DNA of 64,000 nt from JANXYW01 sp031400455 (GTDB taxonomy: Bacteria; Chloroflexota; Dehalococcoidia; DSTF01; JACRBR01): the NCBI GenBank assembly GCA_031400455.1, contig JANNPX010000022.1, positions 1 through 64,000 on the forward strand, written 5' to 3'. Positions 43,919 through 52,336 of the stretch are shown piece by piece. Made by a program: the position numbers and the translations under genes. Under the pieces are notes generated by a model that saw nothing but the letters and a program-made list of their open reading frames with translations, was not told the DNA's origin and did not search any database. Position 1 is the first letter of the stretch. Every line of letters starts with the position of its first letter.

Positions 43919-44289
43919 GACCGTCTCCTCTGGAAGTAGTCCCGCACCATCGCCGGAGCCACGGACAGTACGCCGACGACGACCGCCAACACCACGAGCA
44001 GCACGCCAGCGACCATGCGGCCGATCTGATCGATGCCGCCGGCATCGCCGCTCGCCGCTTGGTACACCATGCCGATTGCGAGCATGGCCGTGACGACCGC
44101 CAGAATCAGCCCCGTCGCCCGCGCGAAGTTCGACGGTAGCGGCCCCTCGCTCGACGCGGCGCGCCGCGCGGTGGTCGCCGCGTTTCGCGGCCGCGGTGCA
44201 TCCGCGACGGCAGCGGCCGTGGAGTTCTCTGTGCCTCCGCGGCTACGTTCCCTCACAGGCTTGCGTTTGCGTCCCTTGCGTTCTGGCAT
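43915..44289 (-). CDS. Small basic-N-terminus membrane protein
   Basis: The start ATG 44289 (MPERKGRKRK) gives 124 residues. The frame from 44361 lies over the end of speB. A Lys/Arg-rich N-terminal tail (about 1-35) precedes two membrane helices (about 65-85 and 95-118). The topology resembles small DNA- or RNA-tethering membrane proteins, but this is a guess. It begins 6 bp after the speB stop on the same strand, so it is probably in the same transcript. Confidence 0.6.
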   Translation of the reverse strand: MPERKGRKRKPVRERSRGGTENSTAAAVADAPRPRNAATTARRAASSEGPLPSNFARATGLILAVVTAMLAIGMVYQAASGDAGGIDQIGRMVAGVLLVVLAVVVGVLSVAPAMVRDYFQRRRS

Positions 44290-44294
44290 CGCGA

Positions 44295-45173
44295 TCACTC
44301 CACCGGGCCCAGCGCCAGGCCAATCAGCCGGTACGTCAGCTTCGCCGCGAGTTGCGCGCATGAGCGCGGCCCCAGCGATGGCGATAGCTCAGTCACGTCG
44401 AACCCCACGATCCGTTTCGTCTTCGCGACGGCAATCAGCAGGTCCGACACCTCGTCCCAGTGCAGCCCGCCGGGCTCCGGCGTGCCGACTGCCGACATCT
44501 CGGACGGATCGAAGTTGTCGAGGTCGATGGTGATGTAAACCGCGTCGCTCAGCCGCGCGACAACAGCCTGCGCGCCCGCTTCGCGGTATTCCTTCGGCGA
44601 GTAGAACCCGAGCCCCTGTTCTCGCACGAACTGCGCATCTTCGAACGACGCGCTGCGCAGCCCCACCTGGGTCACCGGCGCGTGCTCTTGCGCGCGGCGC
44701 AGCGTGCACGCGTGGTTGTATCTCGAATCGAGATACTCGTCGCGCATGTCGGAGTGCGCGTCGAACGCCAGCACCGACAGCCCCGGCGTGCGCTTCGCGT
44801 GTGCGCGCACGGCGCCGACCGCGACCGTATGCTCGCCGCCCAGCGTCACGACGAACTTGCCAGCGTACAGCAGTTCGCTCACCACCGACTCGATGCGATC
44901 CGTCATCGCCTCGGGCGAACCGGTATGCGGGGCCAACTCCGGCAATGTGTGGATTCCGTGGCGCCACGGCTCGATCCCGAGGCCGACGTCATAGAGTTCC
45001 ATGTCGGCGGACGCCTCGATGATCGCCCGCGGACCATCGCGCGTGCCGGCGCGAGCCGTCACCGTCGAGTCGTACGGCACCGGCAGCACGACCACGCGCG
45101 AGCGCTCGAACGACGAGTCTTCCTCGTCGAGCGACGCAAAGTTCACCTGGGGATAGAATCGCGTGTCCGCCAC
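44295..45173 (-). CDS. speB: Agmatinase / ureohydrolase
   Basis: This 292-residue protein has the ureohydrolase Mn-ligand motifs: VTLGGEHTVAVG (GGxH), AFDAHSDM (DAHxD) and YITIDLDNFDPSEM (DxDxxDP). Together these favour agmatinase over arginase; a formiminoglutamase is less likely. It hydrolyses agmatine to putrescine and urea. Two small membrane protein genes follow directly on the same strand. The peptide-type ABC genes lie 135 bp upstream on the same strand, a possible functional link (amine uptake). Confidence 0.85.
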   Translation of the reverse strand: MADTRFYPQVNFASLDEEDSSFERSRVVVLPVPYDSTVTARAGTRDGPRAIIEASADMELYDVGLGIEPWRHGIHTLPELAPHTGSPEAMTDRIESVVSELLYAGKFVVTLGGEHTVAVGAVRAHAKRTPGLSVLAFDAHSDMRDEYLDSRYNHACTLRRAQEHAPVTQVGLRSASFEDAQFVREQGLGFYSPKEYREAGAQAVVARLSDAVYITIDLDNFDPSEMSAVGTPEPGGLHWDEVSDLLIAVAKTKRIVGFDVTELSPSLGPRSCAQLAAKLTYRLIGLALGPVE

Positions 45174-45307
45174 AAGCTCAGATTACCGTCTATCCGGTAT
45201 GCGGACACCGGAGAGTTGACAACCGCGCGTCAAGGTCGGCGGCTCGGTCGCTGGGCGATTGTCCTGGCACGTGGCGTGACTGAAGGCTGTCGGCTGACCG
45301 GAGCCGC

Positions 45308-46231
45308 CTACCGCTTCGCGCCGGTGGAGCCGCGTAGACGCGGGTCGAGGATGTCGCGCAGTGTGTCGCCAAGAAGGTTGAACGCCAGCACGACCAGGCT
45401 GATCGCAGCGCCGGGGAATATCACGAGCCACGGATAGGTGCTTCCCCTGCCGACGCCCGTACTCAGGTCGGCGCCCCAGCTCGGCTCTCCGGGGCTCACA
45501 CCGAGCCCGAGGAAGCTCAGCGCGGACTCCACCAACACCGCCGCCGCGAAGACGCTGCTCAACCCGACCAAGATGAACGGCATGATGTTCGGGAGTACGT
45601 GACGCCATAGGAGCCGGAACTCGCTCGCGCCTGTGGAGCGCGCGCCGATCACGTACTCCTTCTGCTTCTCGACGAGCGCAACGACCCGCATGATGCGCGA
45701 ACCGCCGAAGAGCGCTCCGATCGCCACCACCATCTCGACCGTCCTGAGCCCCGGCCCGAACGCCGCGACGAACGTCAGTAGGAGGAAGAGCTGCGGGAAC
45801 GCTCCCCACGCTTCGCCGGACCGCTGAATGAGATAGTCGAGCCAGCGACCGAAGTAGCCGGACAAGATGCCGAGCGCTGTGCCCGGGAAGAAACCGAAAA
45901 ACAATATGACGACGCCAAACTTTAGATCGATACGGGCGCCCGCAAGAATGCGGCTGAAGATGTCTTGGCCGAACTTCGTCGTTCCGAACGGATGCGCGAG
46001 GCGGGGACTAAGGAACTGAGACGTCGCATCGAGTTCGCGCGGCGGATAGGGCGTCAGGCTGGCTCCTACTACCCCTAGAAACACAAAGCCAACCACCACC
46101 AGCAGTGACACCGCGCCGATCGGGTTCTCGCGTGCGAGGCGACCCATCTTCGCGAGCCACGGCCGATCCTTCGGGAGCTCCCAGGTCTCACCCGCGATGA
46201 TCGTCGCATTCGGATTCGCTACGGTTGCCAT
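45308..46231 (-). CDS. Peptide/nickel-type ABC importer permease, DppC/OppC type
   Basis: This 307-residue protein has a cytosolic N-terminus and about six membrane helices. The EAA-type loop EKQKEYVIGARSTGASEFRLL (about 178-196) contacts the ATPase. The HPFGTTKFGQDIFSRIL signature (about 89-105) marks the DppC/OppC branch. The stop/start overlap with the DppB gene is one base. It is the second permease of the importer, which also includes the binding protein upstream. Confidence 0.92.
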   Translation of the reverse strand: MATVANPNATIIAGETWELPKDRPWLAKMGRLARENPIGAVSLLVVVGFVFLGVVGASLTPYPPRELDATSQFLSPRLAHPFGTTKFGQDIFSRILAGARIDLKFGVVILFFGFFPGTALGILSGYFGRWLDYLIQRSGEAWGAFPQLFLLLTFVAAFGPGLRTVEMVVAIGALFGGSRIMRVVALVEKQKEYVIGARSTGASEFRLLWRHVLPNIMPFILVGLSSVFAAAVLVESALSFLGLGVSPGEPSWGADLSTGVGRGSTYPWLVIFPGAAISLVVLAFNLLGDTLRDILDPRLRGSTGAKR

Positions 46232-47229
46232 TAGCTGTACTTCACCCGTGGGTCAGCGAACGCGTACGAAAGGTCGACAACCAGGTTCACGAGCACGACC
46301 ACGGTCGCGGTGTAGATCGCCAGAAACTGGATCACCGGCAGGTCTCGGCTAAACGTGGACTGGAAGAGGAACAGGCCGTTGCCATCGATGCTAAGGATCC
46401 GCTCAGCGATGACGGAGCCACCAAACACGGCGATGAACGCGGTGCCAACGGCCGTGAGGATCGGCGTACTCGCGTTTCTCAGTGCATGCGTCAGGACCAC
46501 CGTGTGCTGCCGAAGTCCCTTGGCTTTCGCGGTGCGCACGTAGTCGCTTCGCAGCACCTCCAGCATCGTCGTCCGCACGAGTCGCATCAGGCCGGCCGAC
46601 CCGCCGATACCGATGATCAGCGCGGCGGGCAGGAACAAGCGAAGGTTCGTCCACGGGTCATCGTAGATGGGCACATACCCACCCACCGGGGCCGAATAGT
46701 TCCACAGGTATGAGGGGATGATGATCAGCAGACTCAGCAGGAAGAACTCCGGGACGGATGTCCCGAACACCGAGAAGATGCGGACGAAGTAGTCGAGGGG
46801 ACTGTTCCGATACATGGCCGACAAGATGCCGAACAAGATGCCGAACGAGACGCTGAAGAACAGGCTCAACGCGACGATCTCAAAACTGGCCGGGAAGCGG
46901 CGGATGAACTCCGACCGCACGCTCTTCTGGCTGAGATACGTCTTGCCGAAGTCACCACGGAGCGCATCGAACAGCCAGCGCGAGTACTGGCTATTCCGCT
47001 GCACTCCGACGAAAGGCACGCTCGTGTCGAAGGTGATGGGGAAGATCGGATCGTTGAGGTGGTATTGCTCGCGAATCGCTCTCTTCTGCTCCGGCGTCGC
47101 GTTCTGCCCACCGATCACGTCGGCGATATCGCTCGTGGGCAGCACGCGGAGCAGCACAAACACGGCGATCGACACGGCGATCAGAATGATTGGCAGGAAC
47201 GAGAGTCGCCTCAACGTATACCGCAACAT
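46231..47229 (-). CDS. Peptide/nickel-type ABC importer permease, DppB/OppB type
   Basis: This 332-residue protein has an N-terminal helix typical of DppB (YTLRRLSFLPIILIAVSIAVF) and five further helices. An EAA loop (YVRTAKAKGLRQHTVVLTHAL) lies at about 226-246. It pairs with the DppC-type subunit encoded next to form the channel. Gene order is binding protein, DppB, DppC. No ATPase gene (DppD/F type) is in the window, so a separate ATPase, possibly shared, must serve it. Confidence 0.92.
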   Translation of the reverse strand: MLRYTLRRLSFLPIILIAVSIAVFVLLRVLPTSDIADVIGGQNATPEQKRAIREQYHLNDPIFPITFDTSVPFVGVQRNSQYSRWLFDALRGDFGKTYLSQKSVRSEFIRRFPASFEIVALSLFFSVSFGILFGILSAMYRNSPLDYFVRIFSVFGTSVPEFFLLSLLIIIPSYLWNYSAPVGGYVPIYDDPWTNLRLFLPAALIIGIGGSAGLMRLVRTTMLEVLRSDYVRTAKAKGLRQHTVVLTHALRNASTPILTAVGTAFIAVFGGSVIAERILSIDGNGLFLFQSTFSRDLPVIQFLAIYTATVVVLVNLVVDLSYAFADPRVKYS

Positions 47230-47271
47230 ATGCCCGCGTTACCTCCGACGCTGTTCCAGCACCGTTCGGCG

Positions 47272-49005
47272 CTACGCCTTGTCCAGCCACGACGTGCGGT
47301 TGAACAATCCGTAAGATCCGCGGCCGGTGATCGACCCCTTGACGTACGAGTAGCGCCCGCCATACCCGATCTCTGAGAAGATGTTGAGCATCGGCGAGTA
47401 CTTCTTCATGATCACCTTTTGCGCGACCTTTACCTTTTCGATGCGCGCCTTCTCGTCCAGCTCCTGCGCCGCGGCAAGCACCGCGGTGTCCACGTCGGCG
47501 TCCTTGTAGCCCATGAAGTTCTTGCGGTCGCCTTCCGCGCCCAGGTAGAAGCGCAGCGGCAGATCCGGATCCTCATACGCCAGGTGCAGGAAGCACGTCA
47601 TGTGGAAGTTCCCCGTGCCTAGCGACTGACTGAACCACTTCACCAGGTCCTCGGGAAGCAGCTTCACCTTCACGCCGCCGCGCTGGAGCTGGGCCTGCAA
47701 CACCTGCGCCAGGTTGGCATCGACCGGGCGTACCGAGTGCTTGAGCTCTATTTCCTGGCTGAAGTCGAAGCTCGCAGCCTCGAGCAACTTCTTCGCGTCC
47801 GCGATGTCGTGGCGGAAGTACTCCGCCAGCTCCGGGTCGCTTTCGGGCAGCGCGTAGAGCGCGTGCGCCGGCGGGATGGGACCCGTCTTGATTCCGCTCC
47901 CCTCGGCCAGCAACTGGATCGCCTCGTCGCGGTCGATGAGCAGGTTGAACGCCTGTCGCACTCGCTCGTCCGTGAATGGCGGCTCGTACTTGAGCATCAG
48001 CGTCGTGTAGTCCCTGCCGAGGCTGCTTCCAATTTCGATCTTATCGCCAAATTCCTTCTTGGTATCCTCGGCTTCCGTCTTGCTCGTGAAGCCGTACGTG
48101 TCGATCTCGCCAGCCTTGAATGCCGCGAGCGCAGCGACGTCGTCGGTGATCAGCTTGTTGTTGATGCCGTCGAGGTATGGCTGCCCCGCGATGGACTTCG
48201 TACCGGCGAACTGGCGGAACTTGTCGAACTTCGCGAGCTGGATGTTGGCGCCGTTGTCGTGGCTCTTCAGCACCCACTGGCCGGAACCGATCGCATCCTT
48301 CGTCAGGATGTCATCGTTGTTCAGGATCTCCTTCGGCAAGATCGAACTCGTGATTGGCGAGCCTGCGTTCGAGGAAGTAAACACCCAGGCCCATGGGAAC
48401 TTCATCTTGATCGTGACCGTGCGCTCGCCCGTGAATGTGATGTCATCCATCACGTTGTGCAGAAAGTCGTAGCCGACACCGATCTCGGCGCGGAACCGCT
48501 TGAAGCTCTCGGCGACATCTTCGGCTGTGACTTTGCGTCCATTTACGGGCGCTTTGTCGTGGAACACCGCATCGCCCAACGTCGCGATAACCGTGAGCGG
48601 GTCCGGCTGTTCCACCTGTGTGGCCAGGAACAATTCGCGCACACCAGTGTCCGTCGGCGTGTACCACATGTGGTCGTACGTCGTAAATCCCAGGTACAGC
48701 CCCTGAGCAAGCGCGAGGATGCTCGGGCCGAAGACCTTCATGCTCGGCAGCGGACCGCCCTGCCGGACGTTGAGAATGCCCCCGGGCTTCGCCGGCCCGT
48801 CTTGCGAGCCGTCGTTCACGCCGGATGTGGAGGTGGTGTTAGGCGTCGGCTTTGCGCCCGGCGTGCCCGTGGTCGTCTTGCTGCCGCCGCCGCAGCCGAC
48901 AATGGCGATGCTGCCGATCGCCGCGCCGCCGACCGCTGCGCCCGCCAATACCTTACGACGCGAGACGCGCTGCGCTTGCCAGTATCGAAGATCGTACTCT
49001 GCCAT
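47272..49005 (-). CDS. ABC importer substrate-binding lipoprotein, SBP family 5, Tat-type signal
   Basis: The start at ATG 49005 gives 577 residues. The frame from 49074 adds an unrelated segment. The N-terminus has a twin-arginine motif (SRRKVL) followed by a hydrophobic segment and a lipobox ending in Cys (IVGCGG). The mature protein is family 5 (DppA/OppA/NikA) with VEQPDPLTVIATLGDAVFHDK, VRQAFNLLIDRDEAIQLL and LPEDLVKWFSQ. It probably captures oligopeptides or amines. The twin-arginine signal suggests export of a folded protein. A promoter-like TTGACA is found upstream. Confidence 0.9.
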   Translation of the reverse strand: MAEYDLRYWQAQRVSRRKVLAGAAVGGAAIGSIAIVGCGGGSKTTTGTPGAKPTPNTTSTSGVNDGSQDGPAKPGGILNVRQGGPLPSMKVFGPSILALAQGLYLGFTTYDHMWYTPTDTGVRELFLATQVEQPDPLTVIATLGDAVFHDKAPVNGRKVTAEDVAESFKRFRAEIGVGYDFLHNVMDDITFTGERTVTIKMKFPWAWVFTSSNAGSPITSSILPKEILNNDDILTKDAIGSGQWVLKSHDNGANIQLAKFDKFRQFAGTKSIAGQPYLDGINNKLITDDVAALAAFKAGEIDTYGFTSKTEAEDTKKEFGDKIEIGSSLGRDYTTLMLKYEPPFTDERVRQAFNLLIDRDEAIQLLAEGSGIKTGPIPPAHALYALPESDPELAEYFRHDIADAKKLLEAASFDFSQEIELKHSVRPVDANLAQVLQAQLQRGGVKVKLLPEDLVKWFSQSLGTGNFHMTCFLHLAYEDPDLPLRFYLGAEGDRKNFMGYKDADVDTAVLAAAQELDEKARIEKVKVAQKVIMKKYSPMLNIFSEIGYGGRYSYVKGSITGRGSYGLFNRTSWLDKA

Positions 49006-49086
49006 TGGTCCCGCCTCTTCTACTAACCTCCAGCCGCCCCGCTGCTGAGAGGAACACACCCACCGCCGCGTCACTGAATGGAGTTC

Positions 49087-49115
49087 ATTTTGCTCGCCGA
49101 ATCGGCCCCTGTCAA
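49087..49115 (-). promoter_or_regulatory. Promoter-like site upstream of the binding protein gene
   Basis: On the minus strand TTGACA (49115-49110) is followed 17 bp later by CAAAAT (49092-49087). The -10 is poor, so this is a candidate only. It lies about 85-110 bp upstream of the ABC binding protein gene. Confidence 0.35.
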
Positions 49116-49172
49116 CAGTACGTTACATTCTCACCCGAAGTTCCCGAGCACGTCGTGTCGAAACAACTGTGA

Positions 49173-49463
49173 TCAATGGTGTCCGCCACCCGCCTGTTCC
49201 GGCGAGTACGCGGTCAGCCCAAGCTTTCGGCGCAGCAGGTACGCGCCCGTCCCGACGCCCACAACCAGTCCCGCGACGATACCCGCCACGACGAGCTGCA
49301 CCTCAACGCGCGACCCATCGTGTTGATCCACCGGCTGCTGCACCTGCTGGTGTGAAGTGACACGCCCGTCAGCAAACGGCACACCTGCTGCGTCTGTCGG
49401 CGCGGCGACGGCGAAGCTCATCACCCATGCCGAGACCATCACGGCAAGTAGCATCAGGCGCAT
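49173..49463 (-). CDS. Small secreted/membrane protein, His-tailed
   Basis: The start ATG 49463 gives 96 residues with an N-terminal signal peptide (MRLMLLAVMVSAWVMSFAVA) and a transmembrane helix (about 54-74). The C-terminal tail ends in GGGHH. No family is recognised. It lies between the ABC binding protein and a membrane protein gene, all on the minus strand. Confidence 0.5.
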   Translation of the reverse strand: MRLMLLAVMVSAWVMSFAVAAPTDAAGVPFADGRVTSHQQVQQPVDQHDGSRVEVQLVVAGIVAGLVVGVGTGAYLLRRKLGLTAYSPEQAGGGHH

Positions 49464-49591
49464 CGAACCAACTCCCCTGCGGCTTCCCAGCACTGCCCCG
49501 TTCGCCTTCGCTCGGCGTACCGGCGGCATGCTATCACAGGGCCCTCGTACGCTCGATGCTGCGCGCGCATGAACTGCGCCGCCGCCTCGGC

Positions 49592-50029
49592 CTATTCGGC
49601 CTGGGGGCGCGCCGACGCTCCCACCTGCTCAATCGATACCACGCTCAACGTACGCGGGAAGTGGACGATCTTGACATACGTGTCCTCTTCCACCATGACA
49701 TGATCCTCCGGCTGCAGCCGGAACACCCGCCGATCCACGGCGACGTAGTAGCTGTGCCAGACGATGAGCAGCTCGGCGCGGGACCACTTCTTCTGCACGA
49801 CTCCTTCGCTCTCGGTCAGCGGAGCGCGCAGGTCGCGGAACTGCATCCACACTTGATGCGCCAGAAGCAACCCCACCACTGCCACCACGGCAAGGGTCAG
49901 ATACCCGACGCCCTGCGGCTCATTGGTCGCGATGAAGTACAGGAGGAAGATGTCTCCCGCCAGGATGACCGCGTAGATCAGCATGCTGCGGAGGAGTGCG
50001 GTACGGGCGCGGGATTCCGGATCTCGCAC
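49592..50029 (-). CDS. Two-helix membrane protein with beta-rich C-terminal part
   Basis: This 145-residue protein has two membrane helices near the N-terminus (about 17-35 and 44-62), followed by a beta-rich soluble part (KKWSRAELLIVWHSYYVAVDRRVFRL). It resembles small membrane proteins with a PH-like C-terminal domain. The family is not recognised. It starts 3 bp after the LysM gene stop, so the two are probably in one transcript. Confidence 0.55.
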   Translation of the reverse strand: MRDPESRARTALLRSMLIYAVILAGDIFLLYFIATNEPQGVGYLTLAVVAVVGLLLAHQVWMQFRDLRAPLTESEGVVQKKWSRAELLIVWHSYYVAVDRRVFRLQPEDHVMVEEDTYVKIVHFPRTLSVVSIEQVGASARPQAE

Positions 50030-50031
50030 GG

Positions 50032-50610
50032 CTACGACTCTGGCTTCGGCAGCAGCAGCGTTGTGCCGATCGGCAGAACCGGTGCCTCATAGTCCAGGTT
50101 GTTGAGCGCGGCGATCGCCTTGGCGAAGCTCACAGGGTCGTCGCCCGGCGGCAGGTTGGCGTTCGCAATGTCGAAGAGCGTATCGCCCTCCTGCACGGTG
50201 TACTCGCCGAACGGGTTCATCGTCGGCGTACGAACAGGCGTATTACCAGCGCCCGGCGTGCCGGTGGCATCGGTACTGACAGGCGTGCCGGTCGCGCCGC
50301 CGCTCGTCGGCTGCGGCGTTTCCGCCGGTTTCGCCGTCGCGTTACGGCCACCGGGCGTCGCTGTCGTCTTCCCGACTACGACCGGCGAGCCCTTCGATTC
50401 GCCAGGCGGCTTGACGAGCAGGAACACGGCGATCGCCGTGCCGACCAGCATGACCAGCAGCGCGCCGCGATACAGGTTGAACGATGGCATGGCGCTCCCC
50501 GGCTGCAAACACGCGGCGCAATACGTCGCGTTGCCGTGATCTTCGCAGTACGGCTTCGCGCAGCGCTTGCAGGCGTTGACCGCCGGTTGGTCGCAGGAGT
50601 AACAGTTCAC
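50032..50610 (-). CDS. Membrane protein with N-terminal B-box-like zinc finger and C-terminal LysM
   Basis: This 192-residue protein has an N-terminal Cys-rich zinc finger (MNCYSCDQPAVNACKRCAKP then CEDHG and CAAC; B-box-like), a membrane helix (about 48-66), a Thr/Pro/Gly linker, and a LysM domain (EYTVQEGDTLFDIANANLPPG ending LPIGTTLLLP). The zinc finger is probably cytosolic and the LysM external, where it would bind peptidoglycan. This combination is unusual. It lies downstream of the rplL terminator on the same strand. Confidence 0.8.
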   Translation of the reverse strand: MNCYSCDQPAVNACKRCAKPYCEDHGNATYCAACLQPGSAMPSFNLYRGALLVMLVGTAIAVFLLVKPPGESKGSPVVVGKTTATPGGRNATAKPAETPQPTSGGATGTPVSTDATGTPGAGNTPVRTPTMNPFGEYTVQEGDTLFDIANANLPPGDDPVSFAKAIAALNNLDYEAPVLPIGTTLLLPKPES

Positions 50611-50806
50611 GTAGTGAGCAGTCTACCAAGTCGGCGCCACGACCTCGCTCGGGATGGTAAGCGCCGCACGGGAATGAAGCTGCGCGCGCCGCGTTTCGGC
50701 TGAGCGTGCGTGACGCCGCCGCGGCTTCACGTAGCCTTCGCGGTGCACCCCACAACATGGCCATTACCGCGCGCACGGCCGCCACCGGCGTGCGCACCGG
50801 CCGCCA

Positions 50807-50834
50807 CCCGTAGCGTGGACTTGACTCCGCGCGG
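50807..50834. repeat. Second REP-like family, copy 2
   Basis: CCCGTAGCGTGGACTTGACT followed by CCGCGCGG. It shares TAGCGTGGACTT...CTCCGCGC with the copies at 16313 and 61611 and lies close to the rplL terminator. Confidence 0.5.
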
Positions 50835-50854
50835 ACGTCGCAACGGCGGTGGAC

Positions 50855-50888
50855 GACAAACGCCGCGAGCGCTATGAGCGCTCGCGGC
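50855..50888 (-). terminator. Intrinsic terminator after rplL
   Basis: GCCGCGAGCGCT (50862-50873) and AGCGCTCGCGGC (50877-50888) make a perfect 12-bp stem with a 3-nt loop. Reading on the minus strand it ends in GTTTGTC. It lies about 45 bp after the rplL stop, so it ends the rplJ-rplL transcript. Confidence 0.8.
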
Positions 50889-50932
50889 ATGCAGTCGGTG
50901 CAGATTCTCGCACCAGCGATGCGCCAGGCAGA

Positions 50933-51316
50933 CTAGGTCAGTTCTGCCGTTGCGCCGGCTTCGGTCAGCTTCGTCTTGACGGCCTCAGCTTCCGCCTTGG
51001 CGATGCCTTCCTTGACGGTCACAGGCGCGCTCTCGACCAGGTCCTTCGCTTCCTTCAGACCCAGCGTCGTCACCTCGCGCACGGCCTTGATGACGTTGAT
51101 CTTGTTCGCGCCGGCATCCTTCAGGACGACGTTGAACTCCGTCTTCTCTTCCTCGGCGGCCGCAGCAGGCGCACCGGCCCCAGGGCCCGCCGCCATCATC
51201 ATCTGCGGAGCGGCGGCCGTGATACCGAACTCGTCCTCGATCTTCTTGTTGAGATCGCGGAGCTCGATGATCGTCATGCCCTTGATGATGTCAAACGCTT
51301 CTTCAACCTTCGCCAT
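50933..51316 (-). CDS. rplL: 50S ribosomal protein L7/L12
   Basis: This 127-residue protein has an N-terminal dimerisation part (EEAFDIIKGMTIIELRDLNKKIEDEF), an Ala/Gly/Glu-rich hinge (about 37-58), and the conserved globular C-terminal domain (EFNVVLKDAGANKINVIKAVREVTTLGLKEAKDLVE, split here for length). It forms the stalk dimers that recruit GTPase factors on L10. It lies downstream of rplJ across a 101-bp gap, followed by a strong terminator. Confidence 0.97.
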   Translation of the reverse strand: MAKVEEAFDIIKGMTIIELRDLNKKIEDEFGITAAAPQMMMAAGPGAGAPAAAAEEEKTEFNVVLKDAGANKINVIKAVREVTTLGLKEAKDLVESAPVTVKEGIAKAEAEAVKTKLTEAGATAELT

Positions 51317-51417
51317 TGTTCCTCCGTTGTGTTTCAGCTTTTCAGCACTTCAGCCAGCCAGCACTTCGATGTCGGTCTCGCGCGCTGACTGCTGACGCGC
51401 TGACCACTGACCGGCGC
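51317..51417. other. Low-complexity spacer between rplJ and rplL
   Basis: The spacer is built from CAGC/CTGACC-like strings (TTCAGC repeats and GCTGACTGCTGAC). No hairpin with a T-tract was seen. Confidence 0.4.
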
Positions 51418-51948
51418 TTATGCCGCCGTCTCTTCCAATTGCTTTGCCCGCGCATCCACCAGCCGTGCGAACGACTGGATGCTGTCGGTCGTGAGGTTCA
51501 CGAACTGCTGTACCGGCTGGATGAACGCGCCAACCAGCTTCCCGATCAGTTCGTCGCGGCTCGGCAGGCTCGCCAGTTCGCCGACGATGCTGCCCGGCAC
51601 GATCGCGCCATCCATGAACACGTGCTTCGGCGCGAACGCGTTGCGCGCAGCCTTCGCGTAGTCGGCGATCACCTTCGACGGCGCGACGATGTCGCCGAAC
51701 CCGAAGATCACCAGCGACGGACCCTCCGCCACCTTGCCCGCCTCAGCCAGCCCGGCCTGCGATGCCGCGATCTGGAACAGGCGGTTCTTCACCACGCGCG
51801 CTTCGACGCCGGCATCACGCAAGGCGCGACGCAACGTCGTGATCTCCTTCACCGTGAGCCCGCGATACTCCGCGCCGACCACGATGCTCGCCCGCGCGAC
51901 GAGATCCTTCAGTTCCGCGACGTTCGCTTCTTTCTTCGCCGTTGGCAT
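51418..51948 (-). CDS. rplJ: 50S ribosomal protein L10
   Basis: The start ATG 51948 (MPTAKKEANV) is chosen since the longer frame from 52230 lies in noncoding DNA. The protein has 176 residues. It carries the L10 RNA-binding part (VVGAEYRGLTVKEITTLRRAL ... ARVVKNRLFQIA) and the C-terminal helix that binds L7/L12 dimers. A terminator (52070-52094) and a REP copy lie in its upstream leader, so its transcript must start within about 350 bp or read through. Confidence 0.95.
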   Translation of the reverse strand: MPTAKKEANVAELKDLVARASIVVGAEYRGLTVKEITTLRRALRDAGVEARVVKNRLFQIAASQAGLAEAGKVAEGPSLVIFGFGDIVAPSKVIADYAKAARNAFAPKHVFMDGAIVPGSIVGELASLPSRDELIGKLVGAFIQPVQQFVNLTTDSIQSFARLVDARAKQLEETAA

Positions 51949-52008
51949 AGGCACTCCACCTTCGCGAACCATACGTCCGCAGCCATGCTGCTGAACGTTG
52001 TCCCCGTC

Positions 52009-52036
52009 TGTAGGGGCGGACCTGCGTGTCCGCCCT
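52009..52036. repeat. REP palindrome, canonical copy in the rplJ upstream region
   Basis: TGTAGGGGCGGACCTGCGTG then TCCGCCCT. With the copy at 53181 it brackets the methyltransferase gene that splits the ribosomal cluster. Confidence 0.8.
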
Positions 52037-52069
52037 GCTCGTTCCGGCACCCGTCGTGCCGCTGGATAA

Positions 52070-52094
52070 CAAGAAACCCCTGCCTGAGCAGGGG
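52070..52094 (-). terminator. Minus-strand intrinsic terminator/attenuator upstream of rplJ
   Basis: CCCCTG (52077-52082) and CAGGGG (52089-52094) pair around CCTGAG. Read on the minus strand, TTTCTTG follows. It lies about 120 bp upstream of rplJ. It could end read-through from rplA or act as an attenuator of rplJ-rplL. Confidence 0.6.
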
Positions 52095-52336
52095 CACACG
52101 CGCGAAGTACGCCGCAGCGTTCGACTTCGATTCCACGTATTGCGCCTCGGCAGGCTGTGATTATGCCGCGAGCGATTCCCGCGAACGCCTGCTGTCTCAA
52201 GCAACAGGAGTGTAGCGGGCGGGCCACCACGGCGCAATCGGGATGCGCGGTGGTGACGATCCCCTGCGAAGCCTACACTCTAGCCACGCCGTGCCTGCCG
52301 TACAGCGCGGCTCTCCCAGAATGCGAGGGTACTGCC

